Assembly (NCBI GenBank): GCA_902786205.1
Contig: CADABQ010000006.1
Location: 62,001-126,000, forward strand
Origin: an uncultured Lachnospiraceae bacterium
GTDB taxonomy: Bacteria > Bacillota > Clostridia > Lachnospirales > Lachnospiraceae
Direction: 5' to 3'
Length of the DNA: 64,000 nucleotides
Shown: piece after piece, positions 8,337 to 16,795 of the stretch
Numbering within the stretch: the first letter of the stretch is position 1
Layout of the letters: every line of letters begins with the position of its first letter
Position numbers and translations under genes: made by a program
Notes under the pieces: model-generated
Told to the model about the DNA's origin: nothing
The model's input: only the letters and a program-made list of their open reading frames with translations
Database searches by the model: none

Positions 8337-10115
8337 TTACTTCCGAACCGTAACTTGTGGTTCTAAACCCAAATAAGGTAATGCATTCTCGAAAATAGCA
8401 CGTACTGCTGGTGCTGCAATCGTTCCACCATAGTAAACACCTTCCGGTTCATCAATCAATAACAATGCCATAATTTTAGGCTGCTCTGCTGGTGCAAATC
8501 CCAAAAAGGAAGAAATGTATTTTCCACTTCTTCTTGGCAATTTTTCTGATGTTGCAGTTTTCCCACCAATCTGATACCCTTCTATATATGCATTTTTTCC
8601 TCCACCTTCTGCCACAACCGCCTCTAGTAATTGTTTCATTGTCTCCTGTGTATCTTTTGAAACTACCGATTCCTCTTCTTCATAAGATAAATTTCTTACA
8701 GCGGTCCCCTTTCGATTTGACACCTTAACACCAAAATGTGGTGTCACTTTCTTTCCTCCATTTACTACAGAACATACGGCACGCAAAAGTTGTAATGGAG
8801 TAATCTGAAAAGACTGTCCAAACGACATGGTAGCCAATTCCACTTCCCCCACCTTTTCTTTTTTATGAAAAATTGAATTTGCCTCTCCCGGTATATCAAT
8901 TCCTGTTTTTTCCATTAACCCCAATCTTTTATACCACTGATACATTTTATCTACCCCGGTTCGCGCCCCGATTTCTATAAAAACTGGATTACAGGAATTC
9001 ATAATCCCTTCACGAAATGTTTCTGCTCCATGCCCTATAGTTTTATGGCATCGGATTCTGCGATCCTCTACGGTTTTATAACCAGGACAATAAAAAGAAT
9101 CTTCTACTTTAACCTTTCCTTCACTAAGCGCGGCAGTTGCTGTTATAATTTTAAAGGTAGAACCAGGCTCATAAGTATCACTAATACAAGCATTTCTCCA
9201 CATATTATTCAATTTATCATTTTTTTTCTTTGCATTTTTTTCCTCCTTTGGCAGTCGATACGGATCATTTAAATTAAATTCCGGATCGTTTACCATTGCA
9301 TAAATTTCCCCATTTTCAGGATTGATCAAAATAACTTTTACACTTTTTGCCTTTTTTTCCTCTCTAACTTTTTTTGCCACCTGTTCTGCATATATTTGTA
9401 AATTCACATCCAAACTCAAATACAAATCTTCTCCCGGAATTGGTTCCTCTCTGTGTTCTGCAACATTTTCTATTTCAACACCTTTCGCAGTAGTCAGCGT
9501 AAGTATCTTTCCACTTTTTCCTTGTAAAATAGAATCATACTTTACTTCCAACCCAATCACTCCCTGATTATCACTTCCGGTAAATCCTATTACTTTTGAT
9601 GCCAATGTATCATAAGGATAAAATCTCTTATAATCTTCATCAATCATAACACCTTGCAACTTATATTTTCGAATACGCTCTGCCAGTTCTTTCTCTACAT
9701 TTGACTTAATTCTTTCAATGGAAGATTTCTTTTCTACCCTTTTACGAACAAATGACTCTTCTAATTCCAATTCTTTTGTCAACACTGCAATCACCTTTTC
9801 CGGATCTCTCACCTGACTGTAAATAACTGAAATTGTGGATACAGGCTTATTAGATGCCAATTCTACACCATTTCTGTCAAATATACGCCCCCGCTCTGCC
9901 TTAATACTTCGCTCTCGCTCCTGTATATTCTTTGCCATAACCCCAAAATGGTCTGCTTTTCCAATCATTAAATAAACAAGTCTTCCAAACAATCCGGCAA
10001 ATACGGCTAAAATAAGAAGTAACACAAGGAACAGACTCCTCTTATGATAAGTGCGGACGACATGAATCATCCTGCCCTCCGCACATTGTTCTTTGATTTC
10101 TCTCTGTCTTTTCAT
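8337..10115 (-). CDS. Class B penicillin-binding protein, SpoVD-like
   Basis: D,D-transpeptidase that crosslinks peptidoglycan. It has one membrane anchor (about 27-50), a PBP dimer domain, then the transpeptidase domain with STFK (Ser319 catalytic), SCN (374-376) and KTA at 519-521 in place of the usual KTG. The sequence around STFK (YEPGSTFKIIT) resembles Bacillus SpoVD, but there is no C-terminal PASTA domain. An alternative ATG at 10070 with GGAGG is equally plausible and would remove 15 residues. It is the second of two such genes between ftsL and mraY, where Bacillus has pbpB and spoVD. Confidence 0.88.
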   Translation of the reverse strand: MKRQREIKEQCAEGRMIHVVRTYHKRSLFLVLLLILAVFAGLFGRLVYLMIGKADHFGVMAKNIQERERSIKAERGRIFDRNGVELASNKPVSTISVIYSQVRDPEKVIAVLTKELELEESFVRKRVEKKSSIERIKSNVEKELAERIRKYKLQGVMIDEDYKRFYPYDTLASKVIGFTGSDNQGVIGLEVKYDSILQGKSGKILTLTTAKGVEIENVAEHREEPIPGEDLYLSLDVNLQIYAEQVAKKVREEKKAKSVKVILINPENGEIYAMVNDPEFNLNDPYRLPKEEKNAKKKNDKLNNMWRNACISDTYEPGSTFKIITATAALSEGKVKVEDSFYCPGYKTVEDRRIRCHKTIGHGAETFREGIMNSCNPVFIEIGARTGVDKMYQWYKRLGLMEKTGIDIPGEANSIFHKKEKVGEVELATMSFGQSFQITPLQLLRAVCSVVNGGKKVTPHFGVKVSNRKGTAVRNLSYEEEESVVSKDTQETMKQLLEAVVAEGGGKNAYIEGYQIGGKTATSEKLPRRSGKYISSFLGFAPAEQPKIMALLLIDEPEGVYYGGTIAAPAVRAIFENALPYLGLEPQVTVRK

Positions 10116-10199
10116 ACGCCGCCTCTACAAAAACTTGTTTGTATTTATTGTATTATTCCAAATCGACTACTATGCCAAAACGTAGTAAAAATCTATCTT

Positions 10200-12239
10200 T
10201 TATTCTGTTACACCCTTACCAACAGAGGCTGTTTCTTCCGGTGTTGGTGCTGTTTTTACGGTATCCGGAAGATCATAGCTTTCCGTTTCTGTATCTTTCT
10301 TTGGTTGTTTCGTTGCTTCTGGTGTACTTGTTGCCGCTGCCTCTGTACTCTTCGGTTTTTCTGTTGCAACGATGCCATTTTTTGCTGCCGCTTTTTCTTC
10401 TGCCTTCTTTGCCGCTTTTTCATCTTTGTAAATACCTAGGAATGGTAAAATATCCTTCATAATATCATGCACAACTTCCTGGGCATAGGTACTATGCGCT
10501 TGATCTGCAACATTTGGCTCATCTACAATTACATAAACAACAACTTCCGGATTCTCCATAGGTGCTGCGCCTATAAAGGATACCAGATATTTTCTGGCTG
10601 TCCGAGGAATTTTTTGTGCTGTACCAGTTTTTCCTCCGATAGAATATCCTGGAATTGCCGCCGTTGCACCTGTTCCATCCTCAACCGTAGCCTTCAAATA
10701 TTTTCGCAAATAGGCGCTGGTCTGCTCAGACACCGTTTTTCTTACAACCGTTGGCTCAATATTTTCCACAACATTTCCGTTATCATCCAAAATCTGCTTT
10801 ACTAAATGAGGTTTATAATAAGTCCCACCATTAATAACAGAAGAAAAGGCACTTGCAATTTGAACCATATTTACTGTCAAACTCTGTCCAAAACTTGATG
10901 TTGCAAGCTGTGTTGGACCAAGTGTCTCTTCGTTGTAACAAGAACCACTTGTCTCTCCCGGCAAATCAATACCTGTCTTCTTTCCAATATTAAATATATT
11001 TTGGTACTTATAAAAAGTTTTTTTACCCATTTTAGAAGAAATCTGCATCATAACATCGTTACAAGATTCCATTAAGGACTGCTCTAAAGTAAGGTTACCA
11101 TGTCCGAAACGACTTACACAGGATATGTGTACACCACTAATTGTTTCTCCTCCATCGCAAACAAAAGATTGTCCATCTTTGACTAAATTTTCATCTAGAG
11201 CAGCCGCCACTGTCATAGGTTTATAGGTAGAACCCGGTTCAAAGGCATGGCTAATACAAAAATTGCTCCACATTTCATTTAATTTTTCTGTCTTTTCTTT
11301 GTCCTTTAATTTGCTGATCTCTTTTGCAGAATAAACCTCAGATAAATCAAATGCATTATTTAAGTCATATTGTTTATTTGACGCCATTGCATAAATTTCA
11401 CCATTTTTAGGATTCATTACTAATGCTGCAACATTCTTTGCACCAGTATTTTTCATAAATTTTCTTATCTTCTTTTCCGTAATAGATTGAATGTTTAAAT
11501 CCAATGTTGTCAAAATAGAACTTCCATTTTGTGCAGCCTTTACAGTCTTTTCCAAACTACCATCTGCATTATAATATCCATAAGAACGACCACATACACC
11601 ATTTAATGTATCATTGTATTGATTTTCCAATCCCCATAATCCTTCATTATTTCCACTAGCAAATCCAACCACACTACATGCTTTTTCATTTAATGGATAA
11701 TTTCTCTTATAAATTTTTTCAAAAGAAACACCCACAATTTTACATTGACCGCCTTCTTTTTTTGCACGTTTTTTTTCTTCTTCTACACATTTATTAAATT
11801 TATCAACAGAAGATTTTTCAATATTTTTCAGAAGAACATAATATTGTGATTTTTTCCTCTGATTTATGATTTTTTGAACCTCCTGCGAATCAACTTCAAA
11901 ACAATTTTTTAGTGCCTCTATTGTCTTTTCCTCATAGCCATCTTTTGATAAAATTGTTTTAGGATCAATCACTACATTATATAATAATTTACTCGTTGCA
12001 AGTTTTGTATTATTTCGATCTAAAATATCTCCTCTTTTAAATTGAATTGCGTTGCTTACATAACTTTGCTGTGTTAAAACCTTTTTGGCATATTTATTTC
12101 CGTTTTTTTCCATGCCATGTACAATTTGCCATAATAAAAATAAAAAGCAGACAAATATCAAAACAAGTATTGTTAATAATGTCCCCTGCATTCTTGGCGT
12201 AAACTTTTTTACTTTTTTTCGGTGTCTTCTTTGTTCCAT
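10200..12239 (-). CDS. Class B penicillin-binding protein, FtsI/PbpB-like
   Basis: Division-type transpeptidase. It has one membrane segment (about 17-40), a dimerisation domain, and the transpeptidase domain with STYK (Ser337 catalytic), SCN (392-394) and KTG (537-539). The tail of about 65 residues is low-complexity, rich in Ala, Lys, Glu, Thr and Pro, and is not a PASTA domain. The ATG at 12239 has AGTAGG ahead; an upstream TTG in frame is weaker. It is placed after ftsL and before the SpoVD-like paralogue. The pairing suggests one vegetative and one sporulation enzyme, but which is which is inference. Confidence 0.88.
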   Translation of the reverse strand: MEQRRHRKKVKKFTPRMQGTLLTILVLIFVCFLFLLWQIVHGMEKNGNKYAKKVLTQQSYVSNAIQFKRGDILDRNNTKLATSKLLYNVVIDPKTILSKDGYEEKTIEALKNCFEVDSQEVQKIINQRKKSQYYVLLKNIEKSSVDKFNKCVEEEKKRAKKEGGQCKIVGVSFEKIYKRNYPLNEKACSVVGFASGNNEGLWGLENQYNDTLNGVCGRSYGYYNADGSLEKTVKAAQNGSSILTTLDLNIQSITEKKIRKFMKNTGAKNVAALVMNPKNGEIYAMASNKQYDLNNAFDLSEVYSAKEISKLKDKEKTEKLNEMWSNFCISHAFEPGSTYKPMTVAAALDENLVKDGQSFVCDGGETISGVHISCVSRFGHGNLTLEQSLMESCNDVMMQISSKMGKKTFYKYQNIFNIGKKTGIDLPGETSGSCYNEETLGPTQLATSSFGQSLTVNMVQIASAFSSVINGGTYYKPHLVKQILDDNGNVVENIEPTVVRKTVSEQTSAYLRKYLKATVEDGTGATAAIPGYSIGGKTGTAQKIPRTARKYLVSFIGAAPMENPEVVVYVIVDEPNVADQAHSTYAQEVVHDIMKDILPFLGIYKDEKAAKKAEEKAAAKNGIVATEKPKSTEAAATSTPEATKQPKKDTETESYDLPDTVKTAPTPEETASVGKGVTE

Positions 12240-12268
12240 TCTAATACCTACTTTCAGCCATAACAAAC

Positions 12269-12307
12269 ACAACACAAATTAACCGTTTTCCAGTCAATTT
12301 GTGTTGT
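12269..12307 (-). other. Intercistronic RNA hairpin between ftsL and ftsI-like gene
   Basis: A perfect 12-bp stem (12269-12280 with 12296-12307) and a 15-base loop sit between the ftsL stop and the next start. No T tract follows on the minus strand, so it is not a classic terminator. It could stabilise or separate the two cistrons. Confidence 0.5.
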
Positions 12308-12318
12308 CTTGCTACTTT

Positions 12319-12864
12319 TTATTTTTCTTTTCCTAAAATCTTGTCTACTAAACCTTTATCTGTTCCCTTTGGAATGTCTCCATACTGTTTTACAGAATCT
12401 TTTGAACCACTTTCATATGTTACAACCTGATTTTTTTTCGGATGTACCATACCTAAGCGTTTTGTTGCGATTTTATAAATATAATCTAAATCAATTTCTG
12501 AAGTAATGTTTGCCTGTGCTGTTTTATTTTCTTCTTTTAAATTCATGATATTCGTTTCTAATGAAGCAATTTCATTTTTCATATGGGTTGCATCTGCCTG
12601 CGCATTCAAATATTTCACACAGGAAACTCCTGCAAATACAAGTGCGACACATAAAAATAAAATAGAAAATGAATCTAATCCCTGTAATCTTTCCACTTTT
12701 GCCTTCTTCTTTGCGGTTTTTGCTTTTTCCTTTACTACTGGTTCTTTGTAAGGTACAGATACAATTTCCTCCGCTACCTCCATTTTTCTTACAGTATTTC
12801 CATCTACATAACTTTGAGTAGATGTTGTGCGCGTGATATACCTCCTGTTTTTCTGTGTTTGCAT
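12319..12864 (-). CDS. ftsL: FtsL-like cell division protein
   Basis: Small bitopic divisome protein. The 181 residues comprise a basic cytoplasmic N-terminus, one membrane segment (about 65-84) and an extracellular coiled-coil (about 90-125) ending in the pattern IATKRLGMVHPKKNQVV, typical of the FtsL/DivIC family. AAGGGGAG precedes the ATG. The position after rsmH and before the penicillin-binding proteins supports ftsL. The long charged N-terminus is larger than in Bacillus FtsL. Confidence 0.85.
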   Translation of the reverse strand: MQTQKNRRYITRTTSTQSYVDGNTVRKMEVAEEIVSVPYKEPVVKEKAKTAKKKAKVERLQGLDSFSILFLCVALVFAGVSCVKYLNAQADATHMKNEIASLETNIMNLKEENKTAQANITSEIDLDYIYKIATKRLGMVHPKKNQVVTYESGSKDSVKQYGDIPKGTDKGLVDKILGKEK

Positions 12865-12878
12865 TTTTCTCTCCCCTT

Positions 12879-13817
12879 TCAGATTCTCTTCTCAAACACT
12901 CTTAATTTTGCACTTTTGGATCTACGATTTATTTCCATTTCTTCTTCTGATGGTAAAATTGGTTTTCTAGTAATAACTTTACCTGTTGGTTTCTTTCCAC
13001 ACATGCACACAGGAAACGATGGTGGACATGTACACGGATTTTCATTTTTTCTAAATATGCTTTTTACAATCCGATCCTCCAAGGAATGAAATGTAATAAC
13101 ACAAATTCTTCCTCCATCATCCAATAAATCAATCATATCCTGTAATGTATTATTTAAAACTTCTAATTCCTTATTTAATTCAATCCGAATTGCCTGAAAC
13201 GTCTTTTTGGAAGGATGTCCAGTATTTTTTCTGATTTTCATAGGAATAGCAGCTTTGATTGCTTCATTCAACTCATATGTAGTGGTCAATTCTTTTTCTT
13301 GACGCATGCGAACAATATGTTTTGCAATGTTCTTCGCAAATTTGTCCTCTCCATAATCACGTATAATGCGATATAATTCCATCTCGCTATATCCATTTAC
13401 AATATCTTTTGCTGTCAGTGGCTGACGCTTGTCCATTCGCATATCCAAGGGTCCATCTTCTTTGTAAGAAAACCCCCGTTCCGCAGTATCTAATTGATAC
13501 GATGAAACACCTAAATCTAATACGATGCCATTTACTTTCTCTATTCCGAGTTCTTTCAAAACAGTTGGCATGTTACAATAATTATTTCGAACAATTGTTA
13601 CTCGATCTCCAAATTGTTCCAACCGTTCTCTTCCTGTAATAATTGCAGCTTCATCTTGGTCAATACCTATAAACCTGCCATTTTCTCCCAGTCTAGAACA
13701 AACTTCATAAGCATGTCCTGCACCACCTAATGTTCCATCTACATAAATACCATCCGGTCGAATATTCAGTTGTGTGACCGTTTCTTCTAATAGTACGGAT
13801 ACATGTTCAAACTTCAC
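12879..13817 (-). CDS. rsmH: 16S rRNA (cytosine-1402 N4) methyltransferase RsmH
   Basis: SAM-dependent methyltransferase acting on C1402 of 16S rRNA. The 312-residue protein has the SAM-binding motif [10 protein letters not shown] near the start, the helical insert domain, and the C-terminal pattern [12 protein letters not shown]. It sits between mraZ and ftsL, its usual place. It ends 14 bases before ftsL starts, so it is in the same operon. Confidence 0.97.
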   Translation of the reverse strand: MKFEHVSVLLEETVTQLNIRPDGIYVDGTLGGAGHAYEVCSRLGENGRFIGIDQDEAAIITGRERLEQFGDRVTIVRNNYCNMPTVLKELGIEKVNGIVLDLGVSSYQLDTAERGFSYKEDGPLDMRMDKRQPLTAKDIVNGYSEMELYRIIRDYGEDKFAKNIAKHIVRMRQEKELTTTYELNEAIKAAIPMKIRKNTGHPSKKTFQAIRIELNKELEVLNNTLQDMIDLLDDGGRICVITFHSLEDRIVKSIFRKNENPCTCPPSFPVCMCGKKPTGKVITRKPILPSEEEMEINRRSKSAKLRVFEKRI

Positions 13818-13837
13818 GTTCTTTCCTCCCAGTTTTG

Positions 13838-14266
13838 TTAGAAACTAATTCCCAACTCTGACATATTCTCTGCAATCGATTCCACATCTCCAAAATCATT
13901 GTTTGAATCCCACTGCTCTTTGCTCCAGATTTCAATTTTTCCCAGTACCCCTACAAACACAACTTCCTTTTCCAGTTTTGCATGTTCCCTTAGTTTTGCC
14001 GGGATCAAAATTCTCCCCTGCTTGTCTACCTCGCAATTTACAGCACCAGCAAGGAAATATCTTTGTAATTGTCTGGCTTGTCGGTTTCCAGGTAGTTGCT
14101 TTAATTGTATGACGAATTCTTCCCACTCTGCATTTGGGTACAAAAACAAACACCCATCTAAGCCCAGAGTTACTACAAATTCCTCTCCCAGTTCTTCTCT
14201 AAACTTAGCAGGCACGATAATTCTACCTTTTGCATCTATGGAATGATTATATTCGCCCATAAACAT
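13838..14266 (-). CDS. mraZ: Transcriptional regulator MraZ
   Basis: DNA-binding protein that represses its own division and wall cluster. The 142-residue protein has two swapped-hairpin AbrB-like repeats, each with a conserved signature: [14 protein letters not shown] (11-24) and [14 protein letters not shown] (81-94). It is the first gene of the cluster. A row of GTGG boxes just upstream is its likely operator. Confidence 0.97.
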   Translation of the reverse strand: MFMGEYNHSIDAKGRIIVPAKFREELGEEFVVTLGLDGCLFLYPNAEWEEFVIQLKQLPGNRQARQLQRYFLAGAVNCEVDKQGRILIPAKLREHAKLEKEVVFVGVLGKIEIWSKEQWDSNNDFGDVESIAENMSELGISF

Positions 14267-14306
14267 ATTGCCTGCACCTACCTATCTGATTATTTTGGAA
14301 AAGTAA

Positions 14307-14351
14307 CCACTTACTCACCACTTTCCACCACATAATCCCACTTTCCACCAC
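14307..14351 (-). promoter_or_regulatory. MraZ operator: five GTGG boxes
   Basis: On the minus strand five GTGG cores occur at near-perfect helical spacing. In plus coordinates CCAC starts at 14307, 14318, 14328, 14338 and 14348, i.e. steps of 11, 10, 10 and 10. Most are preceded by A-rich triplets giving AAAGTGG, close to known MraZ boxes. The row begins a few bases after the expected transcription start, so bound MraZ would block the promoter. Confidence 0.8.
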
Positions 14352-14361
14352 TTATGTTACT

Positions 14362-14390
14362 ATTCTATCCCATTTCAGGGAAACTTTCAA
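14362..14390 (-). promoter_or_regulatory. Sigma-A promoter of the mraZ operon
   Basis: Minus-strand TTGAAA (14385-14390), a 17-base spacer and TAGAAT (14362-14367). The predicted start near 14355 lies at the edge of the GTGG boxes. Confidence 0.75.
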
Positions 14391-14572
14391 CCTTTTTTCC
14401 CCGTTTTCCTTGAAAAGAGTGTAAAAATCAGCCAAGAACCTTCATAACAACCAGAACATTTGTTCTTATCTAAAAAATACTCTTTTGCAAATTACAGAAT
14501 AAAACTTCAAAAGCACAGACTATTTTCGACTATTTTAAAAAAAACATGAACAGTACACATTCTATTAGAGCA

Positions 14573-14621
14573 TTTTTTGTTCTATCTATAGAATGAAGTT
14601 TCCTATAGATAGAACAAAAAA
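14573..14621. repeat. Perfect 19-bp inverted repeat
   Basis: Arms 14573-14591 and 14603-14621 are exact complements: an AT-rich core with T6 and A6 flanks and an 11-base loop. The right arm shares A bases with the next hairpin (14618-14668), so the two can form in tandem or compete. Between here and the mraZ promoter (14391-14572) I see only AT-rich DNA and one GAAC-N4-GTTC dyad at 14454-14465. Confidence 0.7.
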
Positions 14622-14668
14622 AGTAATACATGCAGTTTTCTAATTTACACTGTCATGTATTACTTTTT
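14618..14668 (-). terminator. Hairpin terminator downstream of ychF
   Basis: A perfect 15-bp stem: 14618-14632 with 14654-14668, loop of 21 bases. T-rich tails on both strands allow bidirectional use. It closes the ychF unit ahead of the mraZ promoter. Confidence 0.65.
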
Positions 14669-14679
14669 ATTATCAAACA

Positions 14680-14856
14680 CTAGTGCACTGCGTCAGTACA
14701 CTTGAATATTATTTCTCTATAGAAAAATGTGCTCCGCAGGAGGTTCACAGTTTCACAGATGGAATACATACGCCACGCATCTGGCACCCAAAAGTGAAGC
14801 ACTTCCCTCATGAATGAGGGATATAGAGAGTTGATGGGAACTTGTCCACTTTGTTC
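14680..14856 (-). other. Protein-like open stretch in frame after the ychF stop
   Basis: Immediately after the ychF stop the same frame stays open for 58 codons to a TAG at 14680-14682. It reads like real protein, for example YPSFMREVLHFWVPDAW followed by TVNLLRSTFFYREII. The only ATG (14811) has no ribosome-binding site and would give 43 residues. Hairpins CCCTCAT/ATGAGGG and GTGCTCC/GGAG-CAC lie inside. It is either a dispersed repeat or a decayed coding tail; it is not a confident gene. Confidence 0.35.
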
Positions 14857-15954
14857 TTATACGTTAAAGCGGAATAAAATAATATCTCCGTCCTGAACAA
14901 CATAATCTTTTCCTTCTGAACGAACCAACCCTTTTTCCTTTGCTGCTGTCATGGAACCACATTCCATTAAATGCTCATAACTTACAGTCTCAGCACGAAT
15001 AAAGCCACGTTCAAAGTCCGTATGGATCTTTCCTGCTGCTTGTGGTGCTTTTGTTCCTTTTGTAATCGTCCATGCTCTACACTCATCTTCTCCTGCTGTA
15101 AGGAAGCTAATCAATCCCAATAAATGATAACTAGCACGGATTAATTTTTCTAAACCGGATTCTTGCAAGCCCAAATCCTCTAAAAATTCTTTCTTTTCAT
15201 CTTCTTCTAACTCTGCAATTTCCTGCTCAATCTGTGCACAGATTACAAAAGTTTCTGAATTTTCTGAAGCTGCATATTCCCGTACTTTTTGAACATATTC
15301 GTTGTCGGCACCATCATTTGCCAAATCATCCTCTGTTACATTGGCTGCATAAATTACAGGCTTAATAGTAAGTAGATTATAGGTTTTTATCAATTCTTCC
15401 TCTTCTTCGTTTTGTACCTCAAAGCTTTTTGCCAACTTTCCAGCTTCCAAATGTGCCTTTAAACGATCTACTAAATCAAATTCTTTTGCAAGACTCTTAT
15501 CGCTTCTAGCACCTTTTCCAAGTTTTGTTAAACGACGATCCAAAATTTCAATATCTGAAAAAATTAACTCCAGATTGATTGTTTCAATATCACGAAGTGG
15601 ATCAATAGAACCATCTACATGCACAATATTGCTATCCTCAAAGCAACGTACCACATGCACAATTGCATCTGTCTCACGAATATTTGCTAAAAACTGATTT
15701 CCAAGCCCTTCGCCTTTCGATGCTCCTTTTACCAATCCTGCAATGTCAACAAATTCAATCACAGCAGGTACCACTTTTTTTGTATGATACATTTCGTCTA
15801 ATTTATTTAAGCGCTCATCTGGTACTGCAACTACACCCACATTAGGATCAATTGTACAGAATGGATAATTTGCTGATTCTGCTCCTGCTTTTGTCAATGA
15901 GTTAAATAATGTACTTTTTCCTACATTTGGTAATCCAACAATTCCTAATTTCAT
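14857..15954 (-). CDS. ychF: Obg-family GTPase/ATPase YchF (OLA1)
   Basis: Ribosome-associated P-loop NTPase of the Obg group with a preference for ATP in studied members. The 365-residue protein has a G1 loop GLPNVGKST (7-15), G3 FVDIAGLVKGAS, a coiled-coil arm in the middle and a C-terminal TGS domain ending in DGDIILFRFNV. AAGGAGG precedes the ATG. It follows rpe by 35 bases and is the last gene of the housekeeping run before the terminators. Confidence 0.96.
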   Translation of the reverse strand: MKLGIVGLPNVGKSTLFNSLTKAGAESANYPFCTIDPNVGVVAVPDERLNKLDEMYHTKKVVPAVIEFVDIAGLVKGASKGEGLGNQFLANIRETDAIVHVVRCFEDSNIVHVDGSIDPLRDIETINLELIFSDIEILDRRLTKLGKGARSDKSLAKEFDLVDRLKAHLEAGKLAKSFEVQNEEEEELIKTYNLLTIKPVIYAANVTEDDLANDGADNEYVQKVREYAASENSETFVICAQIEQEIAELEEDEKKEFLEDLGLQESGLEKLIRASYHLLGLISFLTAGEDECRAWTITKGTKAPQAAGKIHTDFERGFIRAETVSYEHLMECGSMTAAKEKGLVRSEGKDYVVQDGDIILFRFNV

Positions 15955-15989
15955 AATTTATTATTCCTCCTTCGTATTGTCTTTATTTT

Positions 15990-16649
15990 CTAATTCTTGT
16001 TTGCAAAAATCTGTTTAAATGCTTTTACATTCGCAGCCGCATCCCCGCCAAATACAGCAGTTCCAGCTACTAGTATATTTGCTCCTGCATCTAATACTTC
16101 CTCTGCATTTGTCAATTTAATTCCACCATCTACCTGAATATCTGTTTTTAAATTTCTCTGATCAATCATTTCTCGCAATTGGCGAATCTTTGTCAGTGAA
16201 TATGGAATAAAAGATTGTCCACCGAAGCCAGGATTTACGCTCATAATCAGTACCATATCTAACTGATCAAGCACATAGTCAAGTACATGTAAAGAGGTAG
16301 CTGGATTCAATGCAACACCTACCTTTAATCCCATTTCTTTTATGGCATTTACCGTACGATCTAAATGTTTACATGCCTCTGCATGTACCGTTATCAAATC
16401 TGCACCTGCATCCTTAAATTCCTGTAAATATCGTACTGGTTCATCAATCATAAGATGTACATCAAATACACACTTTGATTGTTTACGGATTGCCTTCATA
16501 ACAGGCATTCCAAAAGATATACTTGGAACAAAACTTCCATCCATAACATCAATATGTATGTATTCTGCTCCGGCTTGTTCTATTGTTGCAATTTCTTCTC
16601 CCAACTTTGCAAAATCAGCTGAAAGAATCGATGGTGCTAACTTATACAT
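15990..16649 (-). CDS. rpe: Ribulose-phosphate 3-epimerase
   Basis: Interconverts ribulose 5-phosphate and xylulose 5-phosphate in the pentose phosphate pathway. The 219-residue TIM barrel starts with the family pattern [16 protein letters not shown], has the metal-binding [11 protein letters not shown] and HLMIDEP histidines and aspartate, and the phosphate loop IQVDGGI. It lies downstream of rsgA, a very common pairing in Firmicutes. Confidence 0.96.
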   Translation of the reverse strand: MYKLAPSILSADFAKLGEEIATIEQAGAEYIHIDVMDGSFVPSISFGMPVMKAIRKQSKCVFDVHLMIDEPVRYLQEFKDAGADLITVHAEACKHLDRTVNAIKEMGLKVGVALNPATSLHVLDYVLDQLDMVLIMSVNPGFGGQSFIPYSLTKIRQLREMIDQRNLKTDIQVDGGIKLTNAEEVLDAGANILVAGTAVFGGDAAANVKAFKQIFANKN

Positions 16650-16684
16650 TTTTCTTCCTCACTTTATCTTTTCTATTTTAGACA

Positions 16685-16795
16685 CTAAACGTCAATGATT
16701 TCTACACTCCGTTTTGCTTCTAGTGAGCAATACACAAACTTAAAAGTTCGGTACGCTATTGGCATATTTTTTAACGGAGGGTGAACGCGTATCCT
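16685..16795 (-). other. Nested-palindrome element reading open after the rsgA stop
   Basis: After the rsgA stop the same frame runs open for 36 codons to TAG at 16685-16687 and reads protein-like (PLKNMPIAYRTFKFVYCSLE). The DNA is also a nested palindrome with three paired arms: CTCCGTT 16707-16713 with AACGGAG 16773-16779, CAATA 16728-16732 with TATTG 16757-16761, and AACTT 16737-16741 with AAGTT 16744-16748. This favours a structured repeat rather than a gene. Confidence 0.45.
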
